In this document: positions 1 through 10,136 of the stretch, one piece after another
Position numbering within the stretch: position 1 is the first letter of the stretch
How the letters are laid out: each line of letters opens with the position of its first letter
Assembly: GCA_021014945.1 (NCBI GenBank)
Contig: MU266503.1
Location: 1-59,669, forward strand
Source of the DNA: Leucogyrophana mollusca
Lineage: Eukaryota > Basidiomycota > Agaricomycetes > Boletales
Reading direction: 5' to 3'
Length of the DNA stretch: 59,669 nucleotides
Made by a program: the position numbers and the translations under genes
The notes under the pieces: generated by a model
Told to the model about the DNA's origin: nothing
Database searches by the model: none
Seen by the model: only the letters and a program-made list of their open reading frames with translations

Positions 1-226
1 GTATCGAAATACCTTATCATTTTCTGTCGTTCTGGAACCCAGGTTAACATTTAGACATCTTCCTGGTTCACACTGTTAATTGCTGAGAGGTGCACTATCA
101 TCATGGGAATTTCGGGTAAGGAGCCCACAATTATGCTATGGAGATGACAGTGGATGAGCTTTGGATACAAGTATGATATTTGACGACAAAGCATCTACAC
201 TTTTGTGGTTGTATTGCCTACACCAG
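1..226. other. No gene recognised at left edge
   Basis: This stretch lies downstream of the minus-strand RNase H-like gene. It is AT-rich and presumably holds that gene's 3' untranslated region. I see no coding signal that continues off the window edge. Confidence 0.4.
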
Positions 227-1161
227 TTAGCCTGACGCCCACCTTATTGGGGGTGATAAATATTTATAATTGTTGACCACTATCCAGCTTTGTGATAAAC
301 ACTTGTCAACTCTGCCTGGAAGTGCCAGGTCCTCCCCAATTTCCTGATGAGAGTGCTCGGTTTCTTGAACGGATGTGGACCGTGCCCCGCGCTTTGCAAG
401 CTTGTCCGCAAGCTGGTTATGCTCCCTGTTAATGTGCCAAAATCCAATCTTAACGCGGTGGATAAGCTCTCTTGAGTTCACCTCGGCGTCCAATTTGCGA
501 AATAAATCAATATTCGAGGGTCGATTACCGCGAGATGTGCGCCAGCCGTTAGCCTAAATAGCACGGAGAAACAAAACGCCCCCTGAGTGTCAAGTACGGC
601 GGCGATATACCTATCTTGAACGTCGTACCTTCCAAGCCGGTACCCACTCGGTCATACCTTTCACGACATACTCCGAGTCCGTTACAACGATTAAGCAGGT
701 GGGATCAGTAAACTCCCCCCGCATAAGCCGCTGGCGTTCTTCTTCGTATGCTTCTGCAAGCGCTTCTTCATCTTCCTTACAAATTCTCCGCAAGCCTTCC
801 AGAGCAGCAAGTAACTCTGCACGCTGACTTGTCCTCCTCCCAGTGGGGTCGACCGTGTCATCGATTGGTACAGCCCACTGGTCATCCCCCTCACAATACC
901 CATTCCCGATGTGGCACCATTCCGCCCATTTCTGAGGCAAGCTCCGTCTGTGAATACTAGACGCAAATGATGGCAGTTTGCATCTCCCTTTTCCTGGCCA
1001 TCGTAGTGCTTGCAACATAGAGCAAAGCAACGAAGACAATCGGGGCAACGAGTGAGAAGTTCTTCCAAGTCGAAATTATTCTTCAGAAAGTCGCACAGGA
1101 CAAAGCGACGATCGATGATACCCTCTGCTTCCTCTGCTTCAAGGACAGAGATGTCGCTCAT
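227..1161 (-). CDS. RNase H-fold protein with one apparent frameshift
   Basis: The RNase H type 1 fold hydrolyses RNA in RNA-DNA hybrids. The protein opens with a cysteine-rich segment (CPDCLRCFALCC) and then shows the successive RNase H strands: VFTDGAC (first catalytic Asp), TSQRAELLAALEGL (catalytic Glu), VVTDSEYVVKGM (second Asp) and HINREHNQLADKLAKRGA (last Asp region). One intron, 554-628, joins WVPAWK to ANGWRTSRGN, which is the normal family junction. The start is the ATG at 1161. Around 885-895 the frame changes between TSGMGIV and EGDDQWAVP. Adding one base at the C5 run 886-890 (plus strand) restores a continuous protein of about 286 residues, so this is either a sequencing or assembly slip or a recent inactivation. 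The intact frame and splice sites downstream favour an error. There is no sign of a reverse transcriptase nearby, so a retroelement origin is less likely than a cellular gene. Confidence 0.75.
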
Positions 1162-1863
1162 CGCAAAAAGTGCAAGAGGAAGATGCAGTCTGAATCCGTG
1201 ACCAAGTTCCTCAGTTCGCGAAAATGCCTCACAGACTGTGGGAACTTATTCCACATTGGGTGTGTGATACATATAGGGATAGATTTTCCGGAGCAAGCTT
1301 GGGTGTGCTTGGCGTTCCGAACTATCGCGAGCGCAGGACCGCGCTGAGGCGCTGAATCCTGACCTACTTGCTCACTGGCGAAAATAGTTGTGGCTTTCCT
1401 CTCAATACACATGGCCGAACACTCTTCCAACGCTTCTACCAATCTCTAAGAATATTTTGGGAGTGAGTTTTTTATCGGTTCCGGCATACAGTTGTTTCTA
1501 CCTGGAGCCCGGAGGAGTTGTGGCGGATATATGTCTGAAAAACGTCGCGTCCATTGGCTGCCAACAACCCGACTGCGGTTCATCTAGCCCCATCCTTCCA
1601 GTCAGTTATGGACGGCAAACCTCCCGCGGGCCGTTTTGCCTGTTTCAAATACGTTCTTCCGACCACCAAGACTTGTCTGCGCTGGTCACACTCGGAGGAC
1701 CCTTCCTCTAACACTCCTTTATCCGAGGATTGCGCGCTCTGAGTTGACAGCTGTTGAATTGTCGGTAGTTACGGTGCAAAAACACCGGGCGTCAGACGTT
1801 AGTATATTAGACGGGTCAGCCAGCTGTACTATGCGACGCACTCGCCAATTTCCCAGATCCACC
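1162..1863. other. Divergent intergenic region
   Basis: About 700 bases separate the start of the minus-strand RNase H-like gene from the start of the plus-strand LPMO gene. It should hold both promoters. The open frames here have no recognisable family features. I see no clear TATA box. Confidence 0.4.
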
Positions 1864-3051
1864 ATGTACAACACTTTCTTGACCGTTTATTTCAGCACAA
1901 TCATCCTTGGATTTGCCCGTGGTCACACCATATTTCAGGTAATTTATTCCTATAGCTATGCTGGTCATAGTGCCTCACCATGGTTTGCAGGAGGTCTACG
2001 TTAACGGCGTTGACCAAGGACACATCAACGGGATCCGTGTACCTAGTTACGACGGCGTAAGGTTTTCACCCCGTTCGCACCGCGTTTCGCTCTCTAATGG
2101 TGTACGCACACACCACTTTTAGCCCATCACTGATGTCACGTCGAATGGTACTTGGGATTTTTCACCCTTTATATCCTCAGCAGTGACTGACCCGTGATAG
2201 ATCTCATTTGCAACGGTGGCATAAATCCTTATGTTCAACCTGTCTCCACTGTTATTATTAGCGTTCCCGCTGGAGCAACAGTCACCACTGAATGGCACCA
2301 CACCCTTGCAGGTGCTGACCCCTCCGACAGCGCTGATCCTATCGATGCCAGCCACAAAGGCCCAATCATGACCTACCTGTACACAGAGCTTTTATTTTGT
2401 GCTGTGCCTTTCTTTCTCACGCATTTTTAACAGAGCCAAAGTGAGCAACGCGACGCAGACTTCCGTTACTGGTTTGCAATGGTTCAAAATCTATGAAGAC
2501 GGCCTCACCGCCTCGTCTCAGCAATGGGCTGTTGACCGCCTGATTGCCAACAAGGGCAAGGTCACGTTCACGATTCCCTCGTGCATTGAACCTGGCCAAT
2601 ACCTCATGCGCCACGAAATCATTGGTGCGTTAGCGAACGAACGGCTAAGATAGCGAATTCTCATATTTTTGCTCCTGTAGCATTGCATGCCGCCGAGTCT
2701 TACCCTGGTGCTCAATTCTACGTAAGCTATATTTACTTTCTTTCGTGTACTTTCATGCATGGTGGCGTTTAGATGGAATGCGCCCAATTGCAAATTACGG
2801 GCGGAGGCAGCACGTCTCCCGCTACTGTCAGCTTTCCCGGTGCTTACAAGGGTGCGCCTACACATTACTTCCTAAGACTCTGATGTTTACCGTACATACA
2901 GGAACTGACCCCGGCATCACTATCAACATCTACCAGACCCTGTCAAGCTACACTATCCCAGGTTCGCTATTCTAATTTATCTTCAAGGTGCGAGGAGTAA
3001 GCTAACGAACTACCATGTATTTTGATAGGCCCGTCCGTCTTCACTTGTTAA
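1864..3051 (+). CDS. AA9 lytic polysaccharide monooxygenase (secreted)
   Basis: Copper enzyme that oxidatively cleaves cellulose or related glucans outside the cell. Nine exons can be joined in frame: 1864-1938, 1991-2056, 2123-2147, 2201-2378, 2434-2624, 2681-2721, 2773-2851, 2902-2961 and 3029-3051, giving 245 residues. A 20-residue signal peptide ends in FARG, exposing the N-terminal His of HTIFQ, which is the first ligand of the copper histidine brace. The second His lies in TTEWHHTL and the axial Tyr in GAQFYMECAQL. The C-terminus, [20 protein letters not shown] then PSVFTC, is typical of AA9. There is no carbohydrate-binding module after it, so this is a single-domain enzyme. The start is chosen because the signal peptide begins there. 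It converges on the MTAP gene. The family is certain; the exact substrate and C1/C4 preference are not visible. Confidence 0.95.
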
Positions 3052-3333
3052 ATTCTAGTTCTTTCCTAGCAATAGCAGCCATCCCTCAGCTTTGTATGTG
3101 TAATTTCTTCGGACAGGCGTTCTTTCCTGTAGCAGAAGCGATGAGAAATGAATCTAACTTGAATTGGGCATGAGCCCTCAGGATCCCCAATCACCGTCCC
3201 ACCAAAAAGTTGTCGCAATTGTTAAGCGCATTACCTATGAAGGAGACATCGATTTCATCTAATTCAAGATCTGGACCGGGCTTCTATTCGCTCTATGAAT
3301 ACGAGTGTTTGCCATCTAGACCGTAGTCTGGCC

Positions 3334-4457
3334 TCAGGTAGATGCGAAATATTTGGGCAAGATAAACGACAGCTTTTTGATATCCTCTGCGTTCTGTTCC
3401 CCTTTCATAGGCATGATCGAAAAACGCATGCTGCCAACTTCCTCACTGAGCAAATCACCTTGCAGTGCAGCAAGGTGGAGCTCGTCGAGGATAGTAGCAG
3501 CAACGTGCCTTGAAGTGTCCGCATTGCTCTGAAGAGTCTTGAACACCTCAGCCGCGGTAACAGCTTCGGAATGCGGGCGCCATGAATCGTAGTCAGTGGC
3601 TGTGGCGATCAACGCATAACTAAACGGCTGATGAGCTTCCAGGGACAGGGAGAAAGGAGTCCGGAAGGATCACCTCAGCTCTGCCTCCCTGGCGAGTTTT
3701 GCCTCGGGTAAGGCGCTCATGTTGATGAGATCTCCACCCCAAGCTCTATACATGATGCTCTCCGCCCTGGTCGAGAACTGGGGTCCCTCCATGCAAACCA
3801 CACATTTGTCTTTGTGGAGAACCACCCCTCTGCCTTCGTCAGCGAGAGCTTTCTCCACCTTCCCTTCGAGCCACCGCACGAATTTCATGCTGAAGGGATC
3901 TCCAAATTGTGCGTGGGCAACAACGCTCGTGCCTTCAAAGAAGCTAGCGGGACGCACACCCTTAGTTCGGTCGATGATCTGCGTTGGGATCGCGAAGGAT
4001 CCGGGGGCAATTTCTTCGCGCAGGGAGCCCACTGCGCTGAATGCGAGAATGGCACGGACACCGAGAGACTTAAGAGCGGAGATGTTTGCCCTCGAGGGGA
4101 CAGCTGAGGGTGAGATCGTGTGATGGGGTCCATGACGCGCGAGGAACGCGACTCTCGCGCCAGAAGGAAGGGAGCAAATTGAAATCGGAGAGGATGCGAA
4201 GCCCCATGGCTACGGATAGCAGTAAGGGGCCCTGCGAGCAATATATATGTGAGCCAAGCGTACCGTCTCTGGGTTTACTTGTTTGCTGCAGAACATGAGC
4301 ATTGGAAGGCAGCGGGGCGTTGATATACTCACACAAAGGTTAGATTATCGAGATGGTATAATCCGCTTCCCCCGATGACACCAACGAGCACTGACGGTTG
4401 GTGTGAATCCAGTTACCACACGAGAATCGAGTTTTACGAACCATTCTCTGAGTCCAT
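3334..4457 (-). CDS. MEU1: S-methyl-5'-thioadenosine phosphorylase
   Basis: Cleaves methylthioadenosine with phosphate to adenine and methylthioribose-1-phosphate. This is the first step of methionine salvage and clears the by-product of polyamine synthesis in the cytosol. Five exons (4457-4442, 4390-4333, 4285-4264, 4209-3674, 3619-3334) give 305 residues, the usual size. Motifs in order: [37 protein letters not shown] (phosphate loop), [55 protein letters not shown] and ATATDYDSW. The first exon is only 16 nt (MDSEN plus one base) and the third only 22 nt. Both are needed to keep the conserved N-terminus in frame. The symbol follows the yeast gene. It diverges from the methyltransferase gene at 4976 across about 520 bases. 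Confidence 0.93.
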
Positions 4458-4975
4458 GGTATGGATGACTTGGTATTCTGGTCCCTGTCCGTAAAAACTG
4501 GTCGTTGTAAATATTTCGTCCCCGATAAGATAAAATATTTGGACCCAGCGGCTTTTGGATGAGAGCATTACATGTACACCATTGTCCGAAACCCCGACTC
4601 CGAAATCCGAAATTCCGACTGACGTTCAATGCCCGTGATTTTACAAATGCGCCGACGCGTCTGATCGATGACAATGAAAGCCAGGATTGGGTGTTGGAGT
4701 CGATCGAGTTCGGTCAAACGGTAGGTCAGAAGCTTCCGCGTTCACACGACGAAAACAGGATGTGCTAAACAACCGCTCCCAGCGGACCATATGCATAAGA
4801 GTACTTAAGAGAGTTGCTCGAGAGGAACTAAAATCTCACCGCCTGGCACTTGTCACGACACTCCTTCAACCCCACATCAGTGTAAGCATTTGTTTTTCTC
4901 AAGCTCCCACGTATAACGAATAAATTGCCTCGGCCCTCTAGCTTTCTATCAAGCACCATTCTTTGTTTGCTCGAG

Positions 4976-5797
4976 ATGACCGAGTCGCTGAAACCTGCAG
5001 CAATCTATACACATGGCCATCATGAATCCGTGCTGCGCTCACATTCCTGGCGTACTGCAGTTAACTCCGCAGCATATCTGCTACCCTACCTGAAACCAAA
5101 TATGCGCATCCTAGACATTGGGTGCGGCCCCGGAACGATCACCATTGACTTCGCTCGATTGGTGCCAGAGGGGCACGTCGTTGGCCTGGAGTACGCCCCA
5201 GACGTGTTACCGCAGGCTAGGGCTACAGCCGCAGAGCAAGGTGTCACAAACATCGAGTTTCAGACAGGAGACATTTGCAACCTCGTTGATATCAAAGATG
5301 GCACATTTGATGTTGTACACTGCCATCAGGTCTTGCAGCACATCTCTGATCCTGTCAAGGCGCTTTCGGAAATGCGCCGCGTGGCAAAAGCTGGCGGGAT
5401 TGTAGCTGCCCGCGAGTCTGATGTCTTCACGTGGTTCCCAGACCTGGAGGGGATGCAGGAGTGGCACGAATTATACCACGAGGTTGCTCGAAAGAACGGC
5501 GGTCAGCCCCAGGCAGGGCGGCGCCTGGTTTCCTGGGCTCGAGAGGCAGGCTTTAATCGTTCTCAGATAACCGCCACCGCCAGTACGTGGTGTTATAGCA
5601 GCCCGGAGGAGCGGACGTGGTGGACTGGAATGTGGGCGGATCGTACCGTTCGTTCCAGCTTCGCCAGTTCAGCGATCGGTCACAAGCTAGCCACTCAAGA
5701 GAAGTTGGAGCGGATTGCACAGGTGTGGCGGACGTGGAGTGAACAGGATGATGCTTGGTTCACTCTTTTGCATGGAGAGATTGTTTGTCGAGTCTAA
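4976..5797 (+). CDS. Class I SAM-dependent methyltransferase (UbiE-like)
   Basis: A single-exon gene of 273 residues with a Rossmann-type methyltransferase core: RILDIGCGPGTITIDFA (motif I, SAM glycine loop), VVGLEYAPDVL (motif II acidic region), IEFQTGDICNL (adenine contact) and FDVVHCHQVLQHISDP (motif IV). A C-terminal part rich in Trp probably shapes the substrate pocket. Similar fungal proteins resemble the UbiE/COQ5 group but act on unknown small molecules, and this one cannot be assigned to ubiquinone synthesis from sequence alone. The ATG at 4976 (MTESLKPAAIYTHGH) is preferred to an in-frame ATG at 4925 because homology of this class starts just before the SAM loop. No signal peptide or membrane segment is seen, so it is probably cytosolic. 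It converges on the SH3 gene. Confidence 0.85.
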   Translation: MTESLKPAAIYTHGHHESVLRSHSWRTAVNSAAYLLPYLKPNMRILDIGCGPGTITIDFARLVPEGHVVGLEYAPDVLPQARATAAEQGVTNIEFQTGDICNLVDIKDGTFDVVHCHQVLQHISDPVKALSEMRRVAKAGGIVAARESDVFTWFPDLEGMQEWHELYHEVARKNGGQPQAGRRLVSWAREAGFNRSQITATASTWCYSSPEERTWWTGMWADRTVRSSFASSAIGHKLATQEKLERIAQVWRTWSEQDDAWFTLLHGEIVCRV

Positions 5798-6181
5798 TTA
5801 TGCATGGCGAGGTGATCATTCACCATAATTGAAATGCGGTAGACGGTTCAACCCGTCCCCGACCCACTTTCCTTACTACCAATGTCAAGCACGCCTTTGT
5901 TGTGGATGTACGACCAGCACGAAATACTATGCTAGACAAAATTTGATCGACGATCGCAATGTCATACAATACAACCGTAGAATTAACAGAATGCGCAGCG
6001 AATAAAAGCAATCAACTGGCTTCAAATGTCGAAACAAGGATCAAACGAAACATAGTACTGAAACAACAAGAACATAGATATCGAAATGGTCGTACTAGTA
6101 AGCAATTCCACCAACAGCGGGATAATACAGACAACGGCAACAAACTCGCGCCCGCGCATAGTCCGTCAGAAATAAAACTCC
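5798..6181. other. Convergent 3' intergenic region
   Basis: Shared 3' space of the plus-strand methyltransferase and the minus-strand SH3 gene. It is A-rich toward the right. I see no gene in it. Confidence 0.4.
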
Positions 6182-7870
6182 TTACGCGTCCTCTTCCGTA
6201 TCTACATCCATCTCTCCTGAGTCCAGTTTCACTAGCTCGAGATAGCTCTCCGGAACGAGAGCGTGCACGCCACTATCTGTAATCCCTTCCTTGACCACGA
6301 CTGCCCACCCCACCCCACCACCCCGCCCCACGACGCGAACGACCTGGTCTTCCTCAAGCTTCATCTCGGCTGTACCTTCTGGCTCGAAGGCATACATCGC
6401 ACGGTACAGACCCGGAAGGAGGGATGGCTCTGCTTCACTATCATCCATGTCGTACTGATCCTCAGAGTATTCATCCGATAGCTCTTCTGGGCCGTCATCG
6501 CCACCGGCGTCCTCCCCATTGCCAAAATTCCGCGCAAAATCCGTGTGACTGGGGAATTCACCTTCCGTGGGATTGCCACTACTCGTCCGCGCCCCGGCCC
6601 CCCAACTAGACTGTAGCTGCCCAAAGCCCCATTTGAATCCTCCCCAGCCAGATGTATCGTTGTCGTCATCCCAACTCTCATCTTCGTCGTCTGACGTCGA
6701 TGAGGTCGAAGAGGAGGACGAAGATGATGCGGTAGACAAACGCAATCGTTTTGCAAGTACTTTGGGGCGGTTGGGGCGAGGAACGTCCGTTCCCTCACCC
6801 GTAAAGCGTGCATCGGCCGAGGGAAACCCATAGTCTCGTATCTTGATCAAAAGCACCTCCTCCTCGGGTTTCTCCTGCTCTTTTTCTTTGGACTCCACTA
6901 CTGCGGACATTCCCATTATGTCCTTTGAGCGTCGTCCGCTCGGTGTCCGCGATATACTAGCACCGGGTGCAAGAGTACCGGAAACGGGCCGTGACCGGAC
7001 GCCGGATACTGGCCTCGAGCCAAGGACGCCTGATGCAGGCCTCGAGGCGCACCCGCTGATGCCGGAGACAGGCCTTGACCTCGATCTCGATGATGTGCGC
7101 GATAACCCAGAGGCACGGCGAGAGATGGCAGGAGAGGGTGGCGCAGGGCGCGATGAAGTTAGGGATGTGCAGGACTGGGTGCTTTGGCGGTGGCTGGCAG
7201 CAATTTGCGGCGTAAAACTTGGAGACGATGGAGATAAAAGGGGTTCTCCCGTCGTATCTGGTTGATAGGAGAGGGATGAAACTCGGGGAGGTCGATCAGG
7301 GGACGAGTAAGTATACTCTGTTGGCGTATGTGGCACCGACGTCGGGGAACGTGGGATCGGTGTGCGGGGATCGAGAAGGTCACTCGGAGGACCATTAGAA
7401 TTATCGGGTGTGAAAGGTGTTTTGGATTCCTGAAACGACAGTACGCGCAGAAGCGAGCGGGGTATGTTCAGCATGGAGTCGAGAAAGCGAGGAAGGAACG
7501 AGCGGATGAGAATCATATGTACACGTGTGGGACTCACCGCTCCATTGAGGGGGTTCGAACCGCTGGGAGTGGTGGCATTGTTATTGGTGGTACCGGCGTT
7601 GCCACTGTTACTGCCACCAGCGGCCACACTCGAGTCATCCGCGGCCTTCTTCGACATTTTCCTCCCTGCGGAGGGTGGACGCACTGCAAATTCGTGCGGC
7701 CCTGGCATGGGGGGTGGTAAGAATGAAGATCCTGGTGAAGGGAACGGCTGTGATGATGATATGACATCCAAGCCGAGGTTCAGCGGCGCGGGGTGGTCTA
7801 GTAGACTAGTGAGAACACGATCCCGTTAGCAATCGACTCCTTGCACACCTTTCGTCTGCACCGAAGCCAT
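6182..7870 (-). CDS. SH3-domain protein, Nbp2-like C-terminus
   Basis: A long Ser/Pro/Arg-rich disordered protein ending in one SH3 domain (YRAMYAFEPEGTAEMKLEED, then GWAVVV and ALVPESYLELV) that should bind proline-rich partners. Such proteins act as adaptors in signalling or at the cortex. The SH3 and its acidic tail recall yeast Nbp2, but the assignment is inference. The start is placed at the ATG at 7870: a 22-nt first exon (7870-7849) joined over intron 7798-7848, which has a TGCTAAC branch-point-like site, to DHPAPLNLG. A second GT-AG interval at 7430-7537 is 108 nt, a multiple of three and free of stops. Splicing gives 509 residues and retention gives 545. Repeats of the type SRPVSG sit near the middle. 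The antisense strand has long open frames that are shadows of the biased composition. Confidence 0.75.
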
Positions 7871-8236
7871 GAAGATCTTTCTCGATCACTTGTTCGTGGT
7901 GGACAAGTCGTGTCTGTTGGCCGTTCTTATCTGAGGGAAGTGTGGGTCGAAATGTGCCCCTTTGCCCGTTCTGCGTCCGTGGTGAATTCGGAGGTATATA
8001 AAGCTTATAGGCGATTGTTTCTTGCCCGACAAAGAACTTGCTTTGACAGAAAGAAAGAAAGACGTAGCTATGGCAAAGATTTCAGGCAAAGAAACTGTGG
8101 GCACCGAAATATTTCCACTCAGGCATGTGTCGGCTTGGTGTCAATTTCGCCCTGACAACAAGTTAACAACCAATAACAATGTTTGTTTATGTTTGGTGCC
8201 TTCATCTCTCCATCCCGCTGACCAAGCTACAATGTG
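7871..8236. other. Intergenic region with TATA-like element
   Basis: Upstream region of the minus-strand SH3 gene and downstream region of the next minus-strand gene. A TATATA-type element near 7994-8002, about 125 bases before the SH3 start, could serve as its core promoter. No gene is seen. Confidence 0.35.
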
Positions 8237-9199
8237 CTATCCCCTCCACGTGACTCTACCTTTTGTGCCTACGAACGATGCCCGACGCTCCAGATTCGCC
8301 ACTCGCTTCAGCTCAGTTGATGTCGTACTGCGGCTGAGATCACGCTGCAGTTGACAGGGACGAGATCCTCTAGAAGCTGGCGTTGGCGTTGCTACAACTG
8401 GGCGATGGCGACGTAACCGAACGTGGTCAGCGCGAGGGAGGCTTTGCTCGACAAAAGGAGGTGGTAACGACTGAGCGGGAGGAGGGAAGAAAACATCGTA
8501 TCTTGCTCTTGGTTGTATGATAGTCTTTGCTCGCGATCGCCTTGCTCGCGCGATCACAGACAGGGTCATCTCACGGTGCAACTCGTTTTCTAGCTCGTCA
8601 CTGGTGGCGCGTGGTTCCTTTCCGGTCGTGCGGTTTCCTAGAGACGATCTGAAACCGCCGCTCAGCCTCCCAAGTCCGTCAAACTGACTGCCGTCCATCT
8701 TCTCGATGCCTTCAAGACCAAGGCCCACAAGTGTACCTGTACTTCCGCTGCCAAGTGAGGATCGGCTTGTGGTCTGAGCGCGGTCCCCTCCTCTAAGCAA
8801 GTACGGCGTTCCAAGGGAAATGTCAACGCTGCTCGCAAGCGAGTCATTCGTGGTAGATGATCCGCCCGTCGCACTGGTCAATGAACTCAAGGGCGAGCCT
8901 ACAGGAGTGTTGTTTGGAACGGAGAGGTAGAGATCCGTCTCCTCAGCGAACTCTGGGTCGGCAGAGTAAGGAGGGGGCGGATGGAACGCATACGTGTCGA
9001 GCACGGGCGCAAGTGGGATTGGCGCGGGCAGAAGGAACGTCCGCCGAGAGCGCGGGTGTATCCTGAGCTTGGATAAGACAGGGAGACGAGACCGAGTCAA
9101 TGTATGATGAAACTTGCGCCCAAGTATCTGTCCTATCGAGGATGTCGAAGTAGAAGCCGAAGCCTCGGCAGCGGGATGAAAGGGTGCGTTCGAGGCCAT
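8237..9199 (-). CDS. Unrecognised Ser/Arg-rich protein
   Basis: I do not recognise a family. The frame gives 320 residues from the ATG at 9199 (MASNAPFHP). An upstream in-frame ATG at 9358 would add 53 residues with a hydrophobic stretch (IRIIFSSFVLLLVPH) that could be a membrane anchor. I prefer the downstream start because the codons before it read like a 5' leader. Visible features are a proline patch (FHPPPPYSA), a long Ser/Thr/Gly-rich middle (residues about 100-210) and a basic, Arg-rich C-terminal third with a helix-like stretch (ELHREMTLSVIARARRSRA). No catalytic motif is seen. It is probably an intrinsically disordered basidiomycete-specific protein. It diverges from IMP dehydrogenase. 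Confidence 0.55.
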   Translation of the reverse strand: MASNAPFHPAAEASASTSTSSIGQILGRKFHHTLTRSRLPVLSKLRIHPRSRRTFLLPAPIPLAPVLDTYAFHPPPPYSADPEFAEETDLYLSVPNNTPVGSPLSSLTSATGGSSTTNDSLASSVDISLGTPYLLRGGDRAQTTSRSSLGSGSTGTLVGLGLEGIEKMDGSQFDGLGRLSGGFRSSLGNRTTGKEPRATSDELENELHREMTLSVIARARRSRAKTIIQPRARYDVFFPPPAQSLPPPFVEQSLPRADHVRLRRHRPVVATPTPASRGSRPCQLQRDLSRSTTSTELKRVANLERRASFVGTKGRVTWRG

Positions 9200-10136
9200 T
9201 GAAGATTGGATAGGGCGTCGACCAAGAGTTGCAGGGTAGTGACAGTGAGGCACGAGGAGGAGGACGAAGCTGCTGAATATAATTCGGATGGGGGTGAGGC
9301 CAGGCAAATTCACAGTTGCGGTTGTTGATGTGTGAGCGATGATGCGGGTGAGGAACATACAGTACGCGCCGAGGACTTAAAGAAAGATGGAAAGATGGTT
9401 TGTGCAATAAAGCTGGCTGGTGTGGCATCGAAGAACCGACGGCCTTCTTATACTCAGACTAATGACATGGGGGCTGACATGACGAAGGTTAGTTATTGCA
9501 AGGGTGTCACCCACTCCGGCGTGGTCCGGACCATAGCGGCTGACTCCCATTGGAAAATATACAGGACGACGCACCTCAGCACGTCCTCTTACAAAAAAAT
9601 GCCTTGACCCCGCGCTCAATGATTCCAAGATGTGCCATGAATGTGGTCTTCTGTCCACATAGGGAAGTAAAGATGACGACACGGAAGCCGTGAAGACTTT
9701 GACCGTTCGAGAGTCGAGGAATCCCGAGAGCTTGGAATTTTATTAAATTACAGGATAATTGGTAGTGAACCGGGATGGGGGCATGCGTAAAGTTGATCGA
9801 CTGTAACTTGGGTATGTTTGGAAGGCAAATAGAGGGCTCGACATTTCGATATGGTAGCAACTCCGCGGCACACCCTTGGCAACTGGTACCGATTGTCGAT
9901 GATAAGCAGCAAACTAGCAGAGACCGCAGAAACCGCAACGAACACGAAGGTCATCGATCGATTGCGTCGTCCTGGTTGGACAGTACTAGATCATCAGATT
10001 CCAGACGAGATAAACAAGTTCCTGCCGGACGCTGATACAGCAATGGGTGAAACGCGGCACTTTGCGGTGTCGTTCAATCTCCGCCCGAACTCCGGGTATA
10101 ATGGACTCTCTCAATTTTCCGTTCTGACTGGCTAAA
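9200..10136. other. Divergent intergenic region upstream of IMP dehydrogenase
   Basis: About 0.9 kb between two divergent starts, expected to carry both promoters. The sequence just before the IMP dehydrogenase start reads GGCTAAAATGCC, with a stop in frame directly before the ATG and a good A at -3. Several overlapping short open frames have no family features. Confidence 0.4.

Noticed and set aside
6263..7265. Long plus-strand open frames opposite the SH3 gene
   Set aside because: They are antisense to a better supported gene, have no family features and follow from its Ser/Arg-rich codon bias.
7545..7570. GGTTCGAACC-like tRNA T-loop
   Set aside because: It falls inside the SH3 gene and has no accompanying tRNA stems.
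9775..10135. Short plus-strand frames upstream of IMP dehydrogenase
   Set aside because: No signal or domain, and one ends directly before the IMP dehydrogenase ATG. Better explained as promoter and leader.
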